From Mesorhizobium sp. 65-26 (GTDB taxonomy: Bacteria > Pseudomonadota > Alphaproteobacteria > Rhizobiales > Rhizobiaceae): DNA of 64,000 nucleotides. The DNA lies in NCBI GenBank assembly GCA_001899205.1, contig MKVL01000015.1, positions 244,705-308,704 of the forward strand, written 5' to 3'. Made by a program: the position numbers and the translations under genes. A model generated the notes under the pieces. It searched no databases. It saw only the letters and a program-made list of their open reading frames with translations, and was not told the origin of the DNA. Positions 26,332-34,528 of the stretch are shown one piece after another. Each line of letters begins with the position of its first letter. The first letter of the stretch is position 1.

Positions 26332-26365
26332 TTTAACATGTTAAAAATAATGGTGCGAATGTCAA
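26332..26365 (-). promoter_or_regulatory. hpaF promoter with HpaR-type operator palindrome
   Basis: On the minus strand a consensus TTGACA (26365-26360) is followed after 16 bases by TAACAT (26343-26338). The -10 lies inside a perfect 14-bp palindrome TTTAACATGTTAAA (26345-26332). A repressor bound there would block RNA polymerase; HpaR, encoded at the other end of the operon, is the obvious candidate. Expected transcription start is about 55 bases before the hpaF ATG. The -35 box overlaps the stop codon of the upstream kinase gene. Confidence 0.7.
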
Positions 26366-27375
26366 GGCCCGCGATCGAGCCGACCGGCCAGTTCCAGGCT
26401 TTCCTCGACCGTGCGCGCCAGCCGTTCGGCCGCGCCGGGCATCTCCGGCCGTTCGGAGTTCCAGCCTATGTAGGTGAGGCTACGAAGGACGAGGAACAGC
26501 GGCAGCAGCGAGACCGCCGCTTCCGGCAGCTCGCGCTGGCTGCGATAGCCGGCGATCAGCGCGCGCTCGATCGTCGCATAGTGCGGCTCCAGCCTGTTCT
26601 TCAGCAGCGTCGTGGCGAGGTCGAAAAGGCGAAAGCCGTATCCGGCATCGTCGAAATCGATGAACGACACGCCGGTCTCGGTGACGAGCACGTTCTCGCG
26701 CACGAGATCGGCGTGGATCAGGCCATAGTCCAGGGCCTTCACCTCAGCGTTCTCGACGGCGCGGAGCAGCCGCTGGCGTAGGTCCCGCAGCAGCGGCGCC
26801 CTGGTGGGCACGACGCCGGCGCAATCCCAGAACCGTCCCCATACGGGGCGCTCGCCGAGCAGTCCGTCCACATCCCAGGAGGGACGTTGAAAATGCCGGG
26901 GCGGCTGCCAGGCGTCGGCAAGATTGTGCATCCGCGCCATCGCGGCGCCGAGCTGGAAGAAGATCTCGGCCTGGCGTTCGGGCGACTGCGCCAGCGGCAC
27001 GCCCGACTGTCCGAGCTGGTCGCCTTCGACCCAGCTGACCACGTCGACATGCTGTTCGCCGAACTGGCCGTTCGCCGCGAGGCGTACCAGCGCGCGCCCA
27101 TCGCCGGCGGGCACTGGCGACGGCACGGGAAGGCCGCCCAGACGCAGCGCCGTCATCCAGTCCAGTTCCGAGCGCAGCGCCGCCTCGTCATGATAGCCGG
27201 CGCGGTGCAGCCGCAGCACGGCGGGCGTGCCGTCGGCGAGCGCGATGCGGAAGATCGCATTCTCGCGATACTTCAGCAGCGCCGGCTGCTGGGCGGGCGC
27301 CGGCCAGTGCCGTAGCGCCTCGGCGGCGCGGCCGCGCAGGGCGTCATGGTCCAGCTCGGGCGGTCGGTCCGTCAT
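26362..27375 (-). CDS. APH-family small-molecule kinase (hydroxylysine/homoserine kinase II-like)
   Basis: 337 aa from ATG 27375 (MTDRPPELDH). Kinase-fold catalytic loop LIHADLVRENVLV (HxDxxxxN) and metal motif IDFDDAGYG are intact, as in aminoglycoside phosphotransferase/choline kinase relatives. It phosphorylates a hydroxyl of a small molecule. Starts 7 bases after a PLP enzyme of the AGXT2L (phospho-lyase) type, the same pairing as hydroxylysine kinase and 5-phosphohydroxylysine phospho-lyase in animals. A role in phosphorylating an amino alcohol or hydroxy-amino acid is inferred from that. Confidence 0.82.
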   Translation of the reverse strand: MTDRPPELDHDALRGRAAEALRHWPAPAQQPALLKYRENAIFRIALADGTPAVLRLHRAGYHDEAALRSELDWMTALRLGGLPVPSPVPAGDGRALVRLAANGQFGEQHVDVVSWVEGDQLGQSGVPLAQSPERQAEIFFQLGAAMARMHNLADAWQPPRHFQRPSWDVDGLLGERPVWGRFWDCAGVVPTRAPLLRDLRQRLLRAVENAEVKALDYGLIHADLVRENVLVTETGVSFIDFDDAGYGFRLFDLATTLLKNRLEPHYATIERALIAGYRSQRELPEAAVSLLPLFLVLRSLTYIGWNSERPEMPGAAERLARTVEESLELAGRLDRGP

Positions 27376-27382
27376 CGCGCGC

Positions 27383-28666
27383 CTACAGGCCGGACAGGAC
27401 GTCATCGAACGTCGACAGCATCAGGTCGGCATTCTCCCGGGAGAACGGCATCGGCGGGCGGATCTTGGTGCTGCATTCATGGACGCCGATCTTGCCCATC
27501 AGCACGCCGCGCTCACGCATGGCGTTGATGATCCGCGTCGCGATTTCCGGGGCCGGCGTCCTCGCATTCCGGTCGAGCACGAATTCGGTGCCCATGAACA
27601 GGCCGCTGCCGCGCACGTCGCCGATGATGGCGTGCTTTTCGGCCAGCCGGTGGAAGGCCGCGCGCGTGTACTCGCCCACGCGTCGCGCGTTCTCGACCAG
27701 CCCCTCGTCCTCGATCACGTCGAGCACGGCCATCGCCGCCGCGCAGGAGACGGGGTTGCCGCCGAAGGTGTTGAAGTAGCGGAAGGCCTTGCGGAAGGCA
27801 TTGACGGTGTCGATGTTGGCGACCACGCCGCCGATCGGGTGTCCGTTGCCCATCGGCTTGCCCAGCGTCACGATGTCGGCGACGATGCCGGCGCGCTGGT
27901 GCCCCCACATATGCGTGCCGGTGCGGCCGAAGCCTGGCTGCACCTCGTCGCAGATCACCAGGCCGCCGGCCTTGCGCACGGCGGCAACGGTCTTGTCGAG
28001 GAAGCCGGCCGGCAGGTCCGGAAATCCTTCGTTGGCAAAGAATGGATCGATGATCAGCGCGGAAAACCCGTGCGGGCCGGCCTGGAGCGAGGCGATCGCC
28101 TTTTCGACCTCGGCGGCGAAGGCGGTGGCGAACGGCTCGCCCGGCTGCCCGCCAAGCGGCCGATAGCTGTCGGGCGCCGGTACGTGGCGCACATGCCCGC
28201 CATAGCCGCCGACCGGCGGCATGCGGGTGGAGAGCTGCGAAACGGCCGTCGTGTTGCCGTGATAGGTGTGGTTCGTGGCGATGACGCCCGTCCTGCCGGT
28301 CACCGCCTGCGCCATGCGCAGCGCCACGTCGTTGGCCTCGCTGCCGGTGCAGGTCAGGATCGCCGCGTCGAGCGACGGGTCGAACGTCGCCGTCAGCCGC
28401 TCGACATAGTCGAGTATGCCTTCGTGCAGGTAGCGCGTGTGGGTGTTGAGCGTCGCCGCCTGCCGGGCGATGGCCTCGACCACGCGCGGGTGGCAGTGGC
28501 CGACATGCGGCACGTTGTTGTAGCAGTCGAGGTAGCGCTTGCCGTCCGCGTCCCACACGAACACGCCCTCGCCGCGCACCAGATGCACCGGGTCCTGGTA
28601 GAAGGTGGCCATGTTCTTGCCGAGCAGGCGCTCGCGCCGGGCAAGCAACGCGCTGTTGGACGCCAT
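27383..28666 (-). CDS. Class III PLP enzyme of the AGXT2L phospho-lyase group
   Basis: 427 aa. PLP lysine Lys270 in TLGKPMGNGHP and Asp240 in VICDEVQPGFGRTG. From memory, YLDCYNNVPHVGHCHP, FNTFGGNPVSCA and GDVRGSGLFMG closely resemble human ETNPPL/PHYKPL, which eliminate phosphate and ammonia from O-phosphoethanolamine or 5-phosphohydroxylysine to give an aldehyde. The adjacent APH kinase would make such a phospho-substrate. An ordinary aminotransferase role remains possible. One base separates it from the upstream aminotransferase gene. Confidence 0.82.
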   Translation of the reverse strand: MASNSALLARRERLLGKNMATFYQDPVHLVRGEGVFVWDADGKRYLDCYNNVPHVGHCHPRVVEAIARQAATLNTHTRYLHEGILDYVERLTATFDPSLDAAILTCTGSEANDVALRMAQAVTGRTGVIATNHTYHGNTTAVSQLSTRMPPVGGYGGHVRHVPAPDSYRPLGGQPGEPFATAFAAEVEKAIASLQAGPHGFSALIIDPFFANEGFPDLPAGFLDKTVAAVRKAGGLVICDEVQPGFGRTGTHMWGHQRAGIVADIVTLGKPMGNGHPIGGVVANIDTVNAFRKAFRYFNTFGGNPVSCAAAMAVLDVIEDEGLVENARRVGEYTRAAFHRLAEKHAIIGDVRGSGLFMGTEFVLDRNARTPAPEIATRIINAMRERGVLMGKIGVHECSTKIRPPMPFSRENADLMLSTFDDVLSGL

Positions 28667-28667
28667 C

Positions 28668-30026
28668 TCAGCCGGCCCTCGCGGCGGTCAGGCCGGCATC
28701 GAGCGCCTCGACGATGCGGGCGACGTCGCCGGCGGTGACGATCAGCGGCGGCGAGATGATGACATTGGCGCCGGAGGTGCGCATCATCACGCCGGCATCG
28801 TAGGCGACGTCCTGAACCTTCTGGACGACGTCCTTGGCCGCCGGTGTCTTCCTGGCGCGGTCGCTGACCAGTTCCACCGCGCACATCAGGCCCTTGCCGC
28901 GCGCGTCGCCGACCAGCTCGTGCTTGTCCTGCAGGCCCTTCAGCCCCGCCAGCAATTCCTCGCCGCGCGCGCCGGCATTGGCGGCGACATCGAGCCGCCG
29001 GGTCTCCCGTAGCGTTGCCAGAGCGGCCGCGGCGCCCACCGGATGGCCGGAATAGGTGTAGCCGTGGCCGATTGCGCCGAGACCGTTCTTGTTGCTCTCG
29101 AAGGCCTGTGCGACCTTGTCGGCGATCATCACCGCGCCGAACGGGTAGTAGCCATTGGTGATCGCCTTGGCCGTCGACATCATGTCGGGCTTCACGCCCC
29201 ACAGGCGTGAGCCCGACCAGGCTCCGGTGCGGCCGAAGGCGGTGATCACCTCGTCGGCGATCAGCAGGATGCCGTGGCGGTCGCAGATCGCGCGCATCAG
29301 CGGCAGGAAGGTCTCGTGCGGAACGATGACGCCGCCGGCGCCCAGCACCGGCTCGACGATCAGCGCCGCGATCGTGTCGGCCCCCTGGAAGGCGATCTCG
29401 TCCTCGAACAGGCGGCCGATCGCGGCCGCGATCTCGGCGCCGTCGCTGGTGCCGAACGGGTTGCGGTAGGTCCACGGCGCAGGCAGATGGAAAACGCCCG
29501 GCAACAGCGGCTCGTAGTTGCGGCGGAAATTCTGGTTGCCGTTGACAGAGGCGCCGCCGAAATGCGTGCCGTGGTAGCCCTTCTTCAGCGCGATGAACTT
29601 GGTGCGCTCGGGCTGGCCGTTGACCTTGTGGTACTGGCGCGCCAGCCGCAGGCACGTCTCCACCGAGTCCGAGCCGCCGCTGGTGAAGAAGGAGCGGGTG
29701 AGCCCATCTTCCCGAAACCATTCGGCGAGCTCGTAGGAAAGCTCGATCAGCGGCGAATTGGTCGTGCCGCGAAATGTCGAATAATAGGGCAGCTCGTCGA
29801 GCTGGTCGCGGATCGCCTTCTTCACCGGCTCGCAGGAATAGCCCAGGTTGACGTTCCACAGGCCGCCGACGGCGTCGAGCACCTTCTTGCCGTTTATGTC
29901 GACGATCTCTACGCCCTGGCCGGCATTGATGATGCGCGGCGGATGCGCCTGCATTTCGGCCGGATGCGCCATCGGATGCCACATATGGCGGGCATTGTTC
30001 TCGATCAGGAAGTTGGTCTCACGCAT
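28668..30026 (-). CDS. Class III aminotransferase (omega-amino acid/putrescine-pyruvate type)
   Basis: 452 aa. Lys287 in MMSTAKAITNGYYPFGA and Asp258 in LLIADEVITAFGRTG; N-terminal HMWHPMAHPAEM and FFTSGGSDSVET are typical of omega-amino-acid:pyruvate and putrescine:pyruvate aminotransferases. It would convert a terminal amine to an aldehyde. The divergent PuuC-like aldehyde dehydrogenase (34529-36007) could oxidise the product. Confidence 0.87.
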   Translation of the reverse strand: MRETNFLIENNARHMWHPMAHPAEMQAHPPRIINAGQGVEIVDINGKKVLDAVGGLWNVNLGYSCEPVKKAIRDQLDELPYYSTFRGTTNSPLIELSYELAEWFREDGLTRSFFTSGGSDSVETCLRLARQYHKVNGQPERTKFIALKKGYHGTHFGGASVNGNQNFRRNYEPLLPGVFHLPAPWTYRNPFGTSDGAEIAAAIGRLFEDEIAFQGADTIAALIVEPVLGAGGVIVPHETFLPLMRAICDRHGILLIADEVITAFGRTGAWSGSRLWGVKPDMMSTAKAITNGYYPFGAVMIADKVAQAFESNKNGLGAIGHGYTYSGHPVGAAAALATLRETRRLDVAANAGARGEELLAGLKGLQDKHELVGDARGKGLMCAVELVSDRARKTPAAKDVVQKVQDVAYDAGVMMRTSGANVIISPPLIVTAGDVARIVEALDAGLTAARAG

Positions 30027-30042
30027 CGGTCGTTCCTTTTGG

Positions 30043-30693
30043 TCAGAGCCCGAGCATGGCGAGCGCGCGGGCGTAGCCCTCGGCGGGCCGGGTGACGTCG
30101 AAATGCACGTGCGGCAGCCGCACCGCCTCGGCGCCTTCGATGTTTTTCTTCTGGTCGTCGACGAAAACGCAGTCCGTCCGGGGCAGGCCGAGCTGCGAGA
30201 TCACCAGCTCATAGGCGCGCGGATCGGGCTTGAGAATACCCGTATAGGTGGCGTCGACGATGATGTCGAAGAGGTCGATCAGCGGAAAACGCTTGCGGAA
30301 CTCGATGCCGTAGAACAGGTCGAGCTCGTTGGACAGGATGGCGAGCCTGAGGCCGGCGGCCTTGGCCCTGGTGATGGCGTCGCGCGCTTCGGGCCGCAGC
30401 ACCAGTTCGGCATCGGCGCCACGCGCGCGGCGCACGAAGGTCTGCATGTCGGACCATTCCTCGCCGACCAGCCGGCCGACCTCCGCCGCGCGGGTGAGCC
30501 AGTAGTCGCGTTCGGTGATCCTGCGGTCCTGCATCGCCACCCAGAGCGGGTCCGTCGCCGGATCGAAGGGGCCGCGCCAGGTGAGCGAGCCCGCCGGCAG
30601 GCCAAGCGCGCGCTCGGTGATGTCATGCGTCTCGAACATCGTACGGGTGACGACGCCGCCGAAGTCGAGGATGAGCGCTTTCCGGCCGTTCAT
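30043..30693 (-). CDS. HAD-superfamily (IA) hydrolase
   Basis: 216 aa from ATG 30693, overlapping the upstream gene's stop by 4 bases. Motifs: ALILDFGGV (nucleophile Asp10; the second Asp is Gly, as in the DFGGV subfamily), LAILSNE, GILKPDPRAYEL and CVFVDDQKKN. Probably a phosphatase or dehalogenase-like hydrolase of a small molecule. In an operon that also has a kinase, it could remove phosphate from a stalled or downstream intermediate. Confidence 0.85.
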   Translation of the reverse strand: MNGRKALILDFGGVVTRTMFETHDITERALGLPAGSLTWRGPFDPATDPLWVAMQDRRITERDYWLTRAAEVGRLVGEEWSDMQTFVRRARGADAELVLRPEARDAITRAKAAGLRLAILSNELDLFYGIEFRKRFPLIDLFDIIVDATYTGILKPDPRAYELVISQLGLPRTDCVFVDDQKKNIEGAEAVRLPHVHFDVTRPAEGYARALAMLGL

Positions 30694-31937
30694 GGCTTGC
30701 CACCCGGGATGACCCCTTGCGAGACCCAGGCGTCGAAGATCGCCAGCGCCCTGGCCGAGAAAGCCTCGGAATTGATGTGCGCGTCGACCTCCTCGACGGT
30801 GACGGGGGCGGGCAGTGTCCGCCGCATCTCGTCCATCAGCGCGTCGAGCCCCTCCGGATCGTGCAGCGGCTCCTCCGGCTTGTCCCACTCCTGCACGCCC
30901 TGCAGCGGCAGCAGCATCGCCACCCGCGCGCCGGCATTGCCGAGCTTCTCGCCCACCAGCCGCGCCACCTCGCGGCGCCGCTCGGGCGAGCTGGTGATCG
31001 AGCCGATGAGCCGGTTGTGCGCATGATAGGGGCGTTCGGCGAAAGCTTCCGGTAGCGTCTGCCATGCGGGCAGGTCGACCATGTCGACCGCGCCCGGCGC
31101 AACGATCTGCGGGATGCCGACACGGCCGGCATTCTCGAGACGGTCCGGCCCGGAGGTAACGACCGTGCCGTGGTGATGGTTGCTCACCTCCTGGATGCAG
31201 AAATCGAAGACGGCGGCGAAGCCGTTCTGCGCGGCGATCGCCTCGAAGGCGCGGCCGCCCATGCCGGTGGCATGGAAGACCGCCACGTCGTAGCCGCGCC
31301 GTTCCAGCTCGGGCTTCAGGTACTTCATGTATTTGAGGCAGCTCGACCCAAGCGACGTCATGCCGATCAGCGGCCGACTGTTGTCGGGCCGGATACCGGA
31401 GCGGGCCGCGCCGACGACGGCGCCGCAGGCCTGCGAGAGCACGGCCTTGCAGATCGGGTTGAGGCCGTAGAGGCCGCCTGCCCACAGGATCATCATCAGG
31501 TCCGGCGCGATCCGCTCCGGCGGCAGGAGATGGGAATAGGCGATGGTCGAGACGACGAATTTGGGCAGGCCGAGCGGCAGCGCCGCGGCGACGTCGAGCG
31601 CCAGGTCGGTGCCCATCGAGCCGCCGAGCACGATCATGCCGTCGACCTGTCCGGCCTCGTTGAGGCTGCGCGCCAGTTCGGCCGCGCCGCGTGACATCAG
31701 CGCCATGGCGCTGTTCTCGTCACCGCTCGTGGCAATGGCCTCGATGGTCGTGCCGGCCGCGGCGGCGACGTCGTGGCGGGAATATTCGGGCTGGTAGGGC
31801 GGGTCGCCGAGAATGCTGACGTCCATCATCACCGGCACGCCGCCGGCGTCGCGGATGATGGCGGCCATGAACTGCAGCTCATCGCTCTTGGTGTCCCCGG
31901 TGCCGATCACCAGGATGCTGGGGGTCCTGGCGCTCAT
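30690..31937 (-). CDS. UPF0261 / Tm-1-like ATP-binding protein
   Basis: 415 aa from ATG 31937 (TGATG overlap with the IclR stop). Characteristic blocks: LVIGTGDTKSDELQFMAAIIRDAGG, VLGGSMGTDLALDVAAALPLGLPKFVVST, GMTSLGSSCLKYMK, VFHATGMGGRAFEAI and HNHHHGT-like EVSNHHHGTVV. The N-terminal half is the ATP-binding domain known from tomato Tm-1. Biochemical role in bacteria is not known to me. It sits second in the IclR operon, upstream of HAD and PLP-enzyme genes. Confidence 0.85.
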   Translation of the reverse strand: MSARTPSILVIGTGDTKSDELQFMAAIIRDAGGVPVMMDVSILGDPPYQPEYSRHDVAAAAGTTIEAIATSGDENSAMALMSRGAAELARSLNEAGQVDGMIVLGGSMGTDLALDVAAALPLGLPKFVVSTIAYSHLLPPERIAPDLMMILWAGGLYGLNPICKAVLSQACGAVVGAARSGIRPDNSRPLIGMTSLGSSCLKYMKYLKPELERRGYDVAVFHATGMGGRAFEAIAAQNGFAAVFDFCIQEVSNHHHGTVVTSGPDRLENAGRVGIPQIVAPGAVDMVDLPAWQTLPEAFAERPYHAHNRLIGSITSSPERRREVARLVGEKLGNAGARVAMLLPLQGVQEWDKPEEPLHDPEGLDALMDEMRRTLPAPVTVEEVDAHINSEAFSARALAIFDAWVSQGVIPGGKP

Positions 31938-32716
31938 CAGCCTGCCTTCCGCGACAGCGTCGGAGCGGGTTGCCCGAGGCCGAAGAATGCGTCCGAGATC
32001 TGCCCGGCCGCCTCGGCGACCTGCTGTCCCAGCTCCAGGATCCGCACTGCGTTGACACGCACCAGCGGCGCGGCGATGGCGACCGTCCCGATGGGGGTTC
32101 CGTCCGGCGCGCGAACCGGCGCCGCCGTGCTGACGACGCCGGCTTCCAGCCCCTGCCGGCTGATCGAGAAGCCTCGTTCGGCCGTCTCGGCCAGCATCGC
32201 GCGCAGGTCCGGGGCGCGGGTCAGCGTGTATCTGGTGAAGGCCTGCAATGGCTCGGCCAGCATCTGCTCGGCAAGCCCGGCCGGGCTGAAGGCCAGGAAA
32301 GCCAATCCCGACGCGGTGGCGTGGAAGGGCAGGACGGAGCCGACATCGACGGTGACGCAATGCGCGCGCGGCGACATCTCGACATGGATGTTCGAGAGCC
32401 GGCCCGCCGAATATTCCGCCAGATGCACCGTTTCGGTCGATGCGGCGGCGAGGTCCCGGAGCACCGGGACGGCGAGGCTGAGGAAGGGGAAGCGCGCCTC
32501 GCGGATGCGCGCCAGCCTGACGGGCTCGGCGCCGATGCGATATTTGCGCGTCTCGGCGTCCTGCTCGACGAAGCCGTGGCGCTCCAGCTCGACCAGGAAA
32601 CGGCGCGTCGTCGCCTTGTCCAGCGCGCAGAGCCGCGCGATGTCGCTGAGGCCGTGCTCCCTGTCGAGGCGCGATATCGCGTCCAGAAGGCCAAGCGCCT
32701 TGCCGATCGTACTCAT
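31937..32716 (-). CDS. IclR-family transcriptional regulator
   Basis: 259 aa. N-terminal winged helix (IGKALGLLDAISR, LSDIARLCALDKATTRRFLVELERHGFV) and C-terminal effector domain (LPFHATASGLAFLAF, ERGFSISRQGLEAGVVSTAAPV). First gene of the minus-strand six-gene operon and divergent from the APC permease. It likely controls both directions through the inverted repeat at 32877-32893. Confidence 0.9.
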   Translation of the reverse strand: MSTIGKALGLLDAISRLDREHGLSDIARLCALDKATTRRFLVELERHGFVEQDAETRKYRIGAEPVRLARIREARFPFLSLAVPVLRDLAAASTETVHLAEYSAGRLSNIHVEMSPRAHCVTVDVGSVLPFHATASGLAFLAFSPAGLAEQMLAEPLQAFTRYTLTRAPDLRAMLAETAERGFSISRQGLEAGVVSTAAPVRAPDGTPIGTVAIAAPLVRVNAVRILELGQQVAEAAGQISDAFFGLGQPAPTLSRKAG

Positions 32717-32876
32717 CCGTTCCTCCCTGGCTTCGTGCCGCCGGTTTCCGCGTCGTGCCTCCCGGCGGGGAACCGTTTTCCGAAGTCCGTTCCGGGCCTT
32801 GGTGGCCCTATTTACTTAACATGCGAATTAACTTGACAGGTCGGGACCTTATTTGCAAGTCTATATTTGAAGCGTC

Positions 32877-32893
32877 GGTTCAAATAGTGAACC
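32877..32893. promoter_or_regulatory. Candidate IclR operator upstream of the APC permease
   Basis: Perfect inverted repeat GGTTCA-N5-TGAACC in the divergent interval (32717-33011). Ten bases upstream is TATATT (32862-32867), a plausible -10, and TTGACA is at 32833-32838, but the 23-base spacing between them is too long for one promoter. The dyad would overlap or follow the transcription start of the permease. Attribution to the neighbouring IclR protein is by proximity. Confidence 0.5.
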
Positions 32894-33011
32894 AATTCGC
32901 CGCTTTGGCCAAGAACAACGACAAGGGCCGGGGCGTCGAGGCGTCGAGAGGAGAACCTCGGGAGCGACATTCCGGGGTGGTTGGCGAACGCAGCCAGAGA
33001 GGGGAATCGAC

Positions 33012-34463
33012 ATGCAGACTCAATCCTCGCCCGAAACAGGCATAAACCAATTGCGCAAGAACGCGCTCGGCGTCGGCGCCGTCACCTTTCTTGTGGTGTC
33101 GGCCGCGGCCCCGCTTACCGCCGTCGCCGGCGGCGTCCCGCTTTCCATGCTGCTCGGCAACGGCCCGGGCATCCCGCTTACCTTCCTGCTGGTGACAGTG
33201 GTGCTGCTGCTGTTTTCCGTCGGCTATGTCGCCATGGCGCGGCACATCCGCAATGCCGGCGCCTTCTACGCCTATACGGCGCAGGGGCTGGGCGGCCTGA
33301 TGGGCGGCGCGGCCGCCCTCATCGCCATCCTCGCCTACAACGCCATGCAGATCGGCGTGTTCGGCATGTTTGGCGCCATTACCTCCGGCTTCTTCGCCAG
33401 CCTCGGCTTCAGCATGCCCTGGTGGGCATGGACCTATCTCGGCATCGCCGTCGTCGCTGTCTTCGGCTACCGGCGCGTCGACCTGTCGGCCAAGGTGCTG
33501 ACGGCGCTGGTCATCCTCGAATACCTGGTCGTGCTCGTCATCGACGCCGCGATCCTGCTCAAGGGCGGCGATGCAGGCCTGTCGATCGCGCCCTTCACGC
33601 CCGCCGCCTTCTGGAGCGGCACGCCGGCCATCGGCATCCTGTTCTGCTTCGCCGCGTTCATCGGCTTCGAGGCCACCACGATCTATAGCGAGGAAGCCCG
33701 CGAGCCGAACAAGACGGTGCCGCGCGCCACCTACATCTCAGTGCTGATCATCGGCGTGTTCTACATGCTCACCTCGTGGCTGATGGTGAACGGCGCCGGC
33801 GTCGACAAGCTGGTGCCGCAGCTCCAGGGCCTCCAGGATCCCACCACCTTCCTCTTCGGCCTCGCCGAGCGCTATGTCGGCCACTGGATCACCGTCGTGA
33901 TGAACATCCTCTTCATCACCAGCCTGTTTGCCGGCGTGCTCGCCTTCCACAACGGCGTCGCGCGTTACATGTATGTCGCCGGCCGCGAGGGCCTGCTGCC
34001 GAAGTCGGTCGGTGTCACCCATTCGCAGTTCCAGAGCCCGCATGTCGGCTCGTTGATCCAGACGGTCATCGCCGCGCTGGTGGTGGCGCTGTTCGCCGCG
34101 ACGGGCCAGGATCCGGTCCTGGCGCTGTTCTCGTGGCTGACCAATGTTGGCACGCTGGCGATCATCCTGCTGATGGCCTTCACCGCCTTCGCCATCGTCG
34201 CCTTCTTCGGCCGCAATCCCGGCCTGGAGAGCAATCCGGTGGTGACCAAGGTGCTGCCGATCGTGACCGGCTTGATCCTTCTGGTGCTGGTCTATTACAT
34301 CTCGGTCAACTTCGGCGCCATCGCCGGCGCCAACGGCGTGCTGGCGGTGCTGCTGCCCGGCCTGGTGGTGATTGCCGCGCTGATCGGCTTCCTCGCCGCC
34401 ATTCGCCTGCGCTCGTTCGACGCGGCCGGCTTCGCCCGCCTCGGCGCCGGCCAGGAGGCCTGA
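33012..34463 (+). CDS. APC-superfamily amino acid/amine permease
   Basis: 483 aa, about 12 membrane segments; LVVSAAAPLTAVAGGVPLSMLLG, NAGAFYAYTAQGLGG and FIGFEATTIYSEEAREPNKT are closely similar to the permease at 10326-11759. AGGGGA precedes the ATG. Divergent from the IclR operon and followed by a PuuC-like aldehyde dehydrogenase, so it probably imports the amine or amino alcohol degraded by those enzymes. Confidence 0.87.
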   Translation: MQTQSSPETGINQLRKNALGVGAVTFLVVSAAAPLTAVAGGVPLSMLLGNGPGIPLTFLLVTVVLLLFSVGYVAMARHIRNAGAFYAYTAQGLGGLMGGAAALIAILAYNAMQIGVFGMFGAITSGFFASLGFSMPWWAWTYLGIAVVAVFGYRRVDLSAKVLTALVILEYLVVLVIDAAILLKGGDAGLSIAPFTPAAFWSGTPAIGILFCFAAFIGFEATTIYSEEAREPNKTVPRATYISVLIIGVFYMLTSWLMVNGAGVDKLVPQLQGLQDPTTFLFGLAERYVGHWITVVMNILFITSLFAGVLAFHNGVARYMYVAGREGLLPKSVGVTHSQFQSPHVGSLIQTVIAALVVALFAATGQDPVLALFSWLTNVGTLAIILLMAFTAFAIVAFFGRNPGLESNPVVTKVLPIVTGLILLVLVYYISVNFGAIAGANGVLAVLLPGLVVIAALIGFLAAIRLRSFDAAGFARLGAGQEA

Positions 34464-34484
34464 CGGCAAACTGAATCGACCCAT

Positions 34485-34508
34485 GATGGCGGGCCGGTGC
34501 CCGCCATC
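34485..34508 (+). terminator. Hairpin between permease and aldehyde dehydrogenase genes
   Basis: GATGGCGGGC (34485-34494) and GCCCGCCATC (34499-34508) form a perfect 10-bp stem with a CGGT loop, followed by TCCATTTT. Could be a partial terminator or attenuator after the permease; the dehydrogenase starts 20 bases later. Confidence 0.5.
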
Positions 34509-34528
34509 TCCATTTTGAGAAGAGTGGC

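Noticed and set aside
30690-32360. Open extension of the UPF0261 frame upstream through the iclR gene
   Set aside because: The IclR family protein occupies another frame there, and a TGATG overlap gives the UPF0261 start at 31937.
32813-32830. TTAACATG near the iclR/permease interval as a second HpaR site
   Set aside because: Only one half matches the hpaF palindrome; the other half (CGAATTAA) breaks the symmetry.
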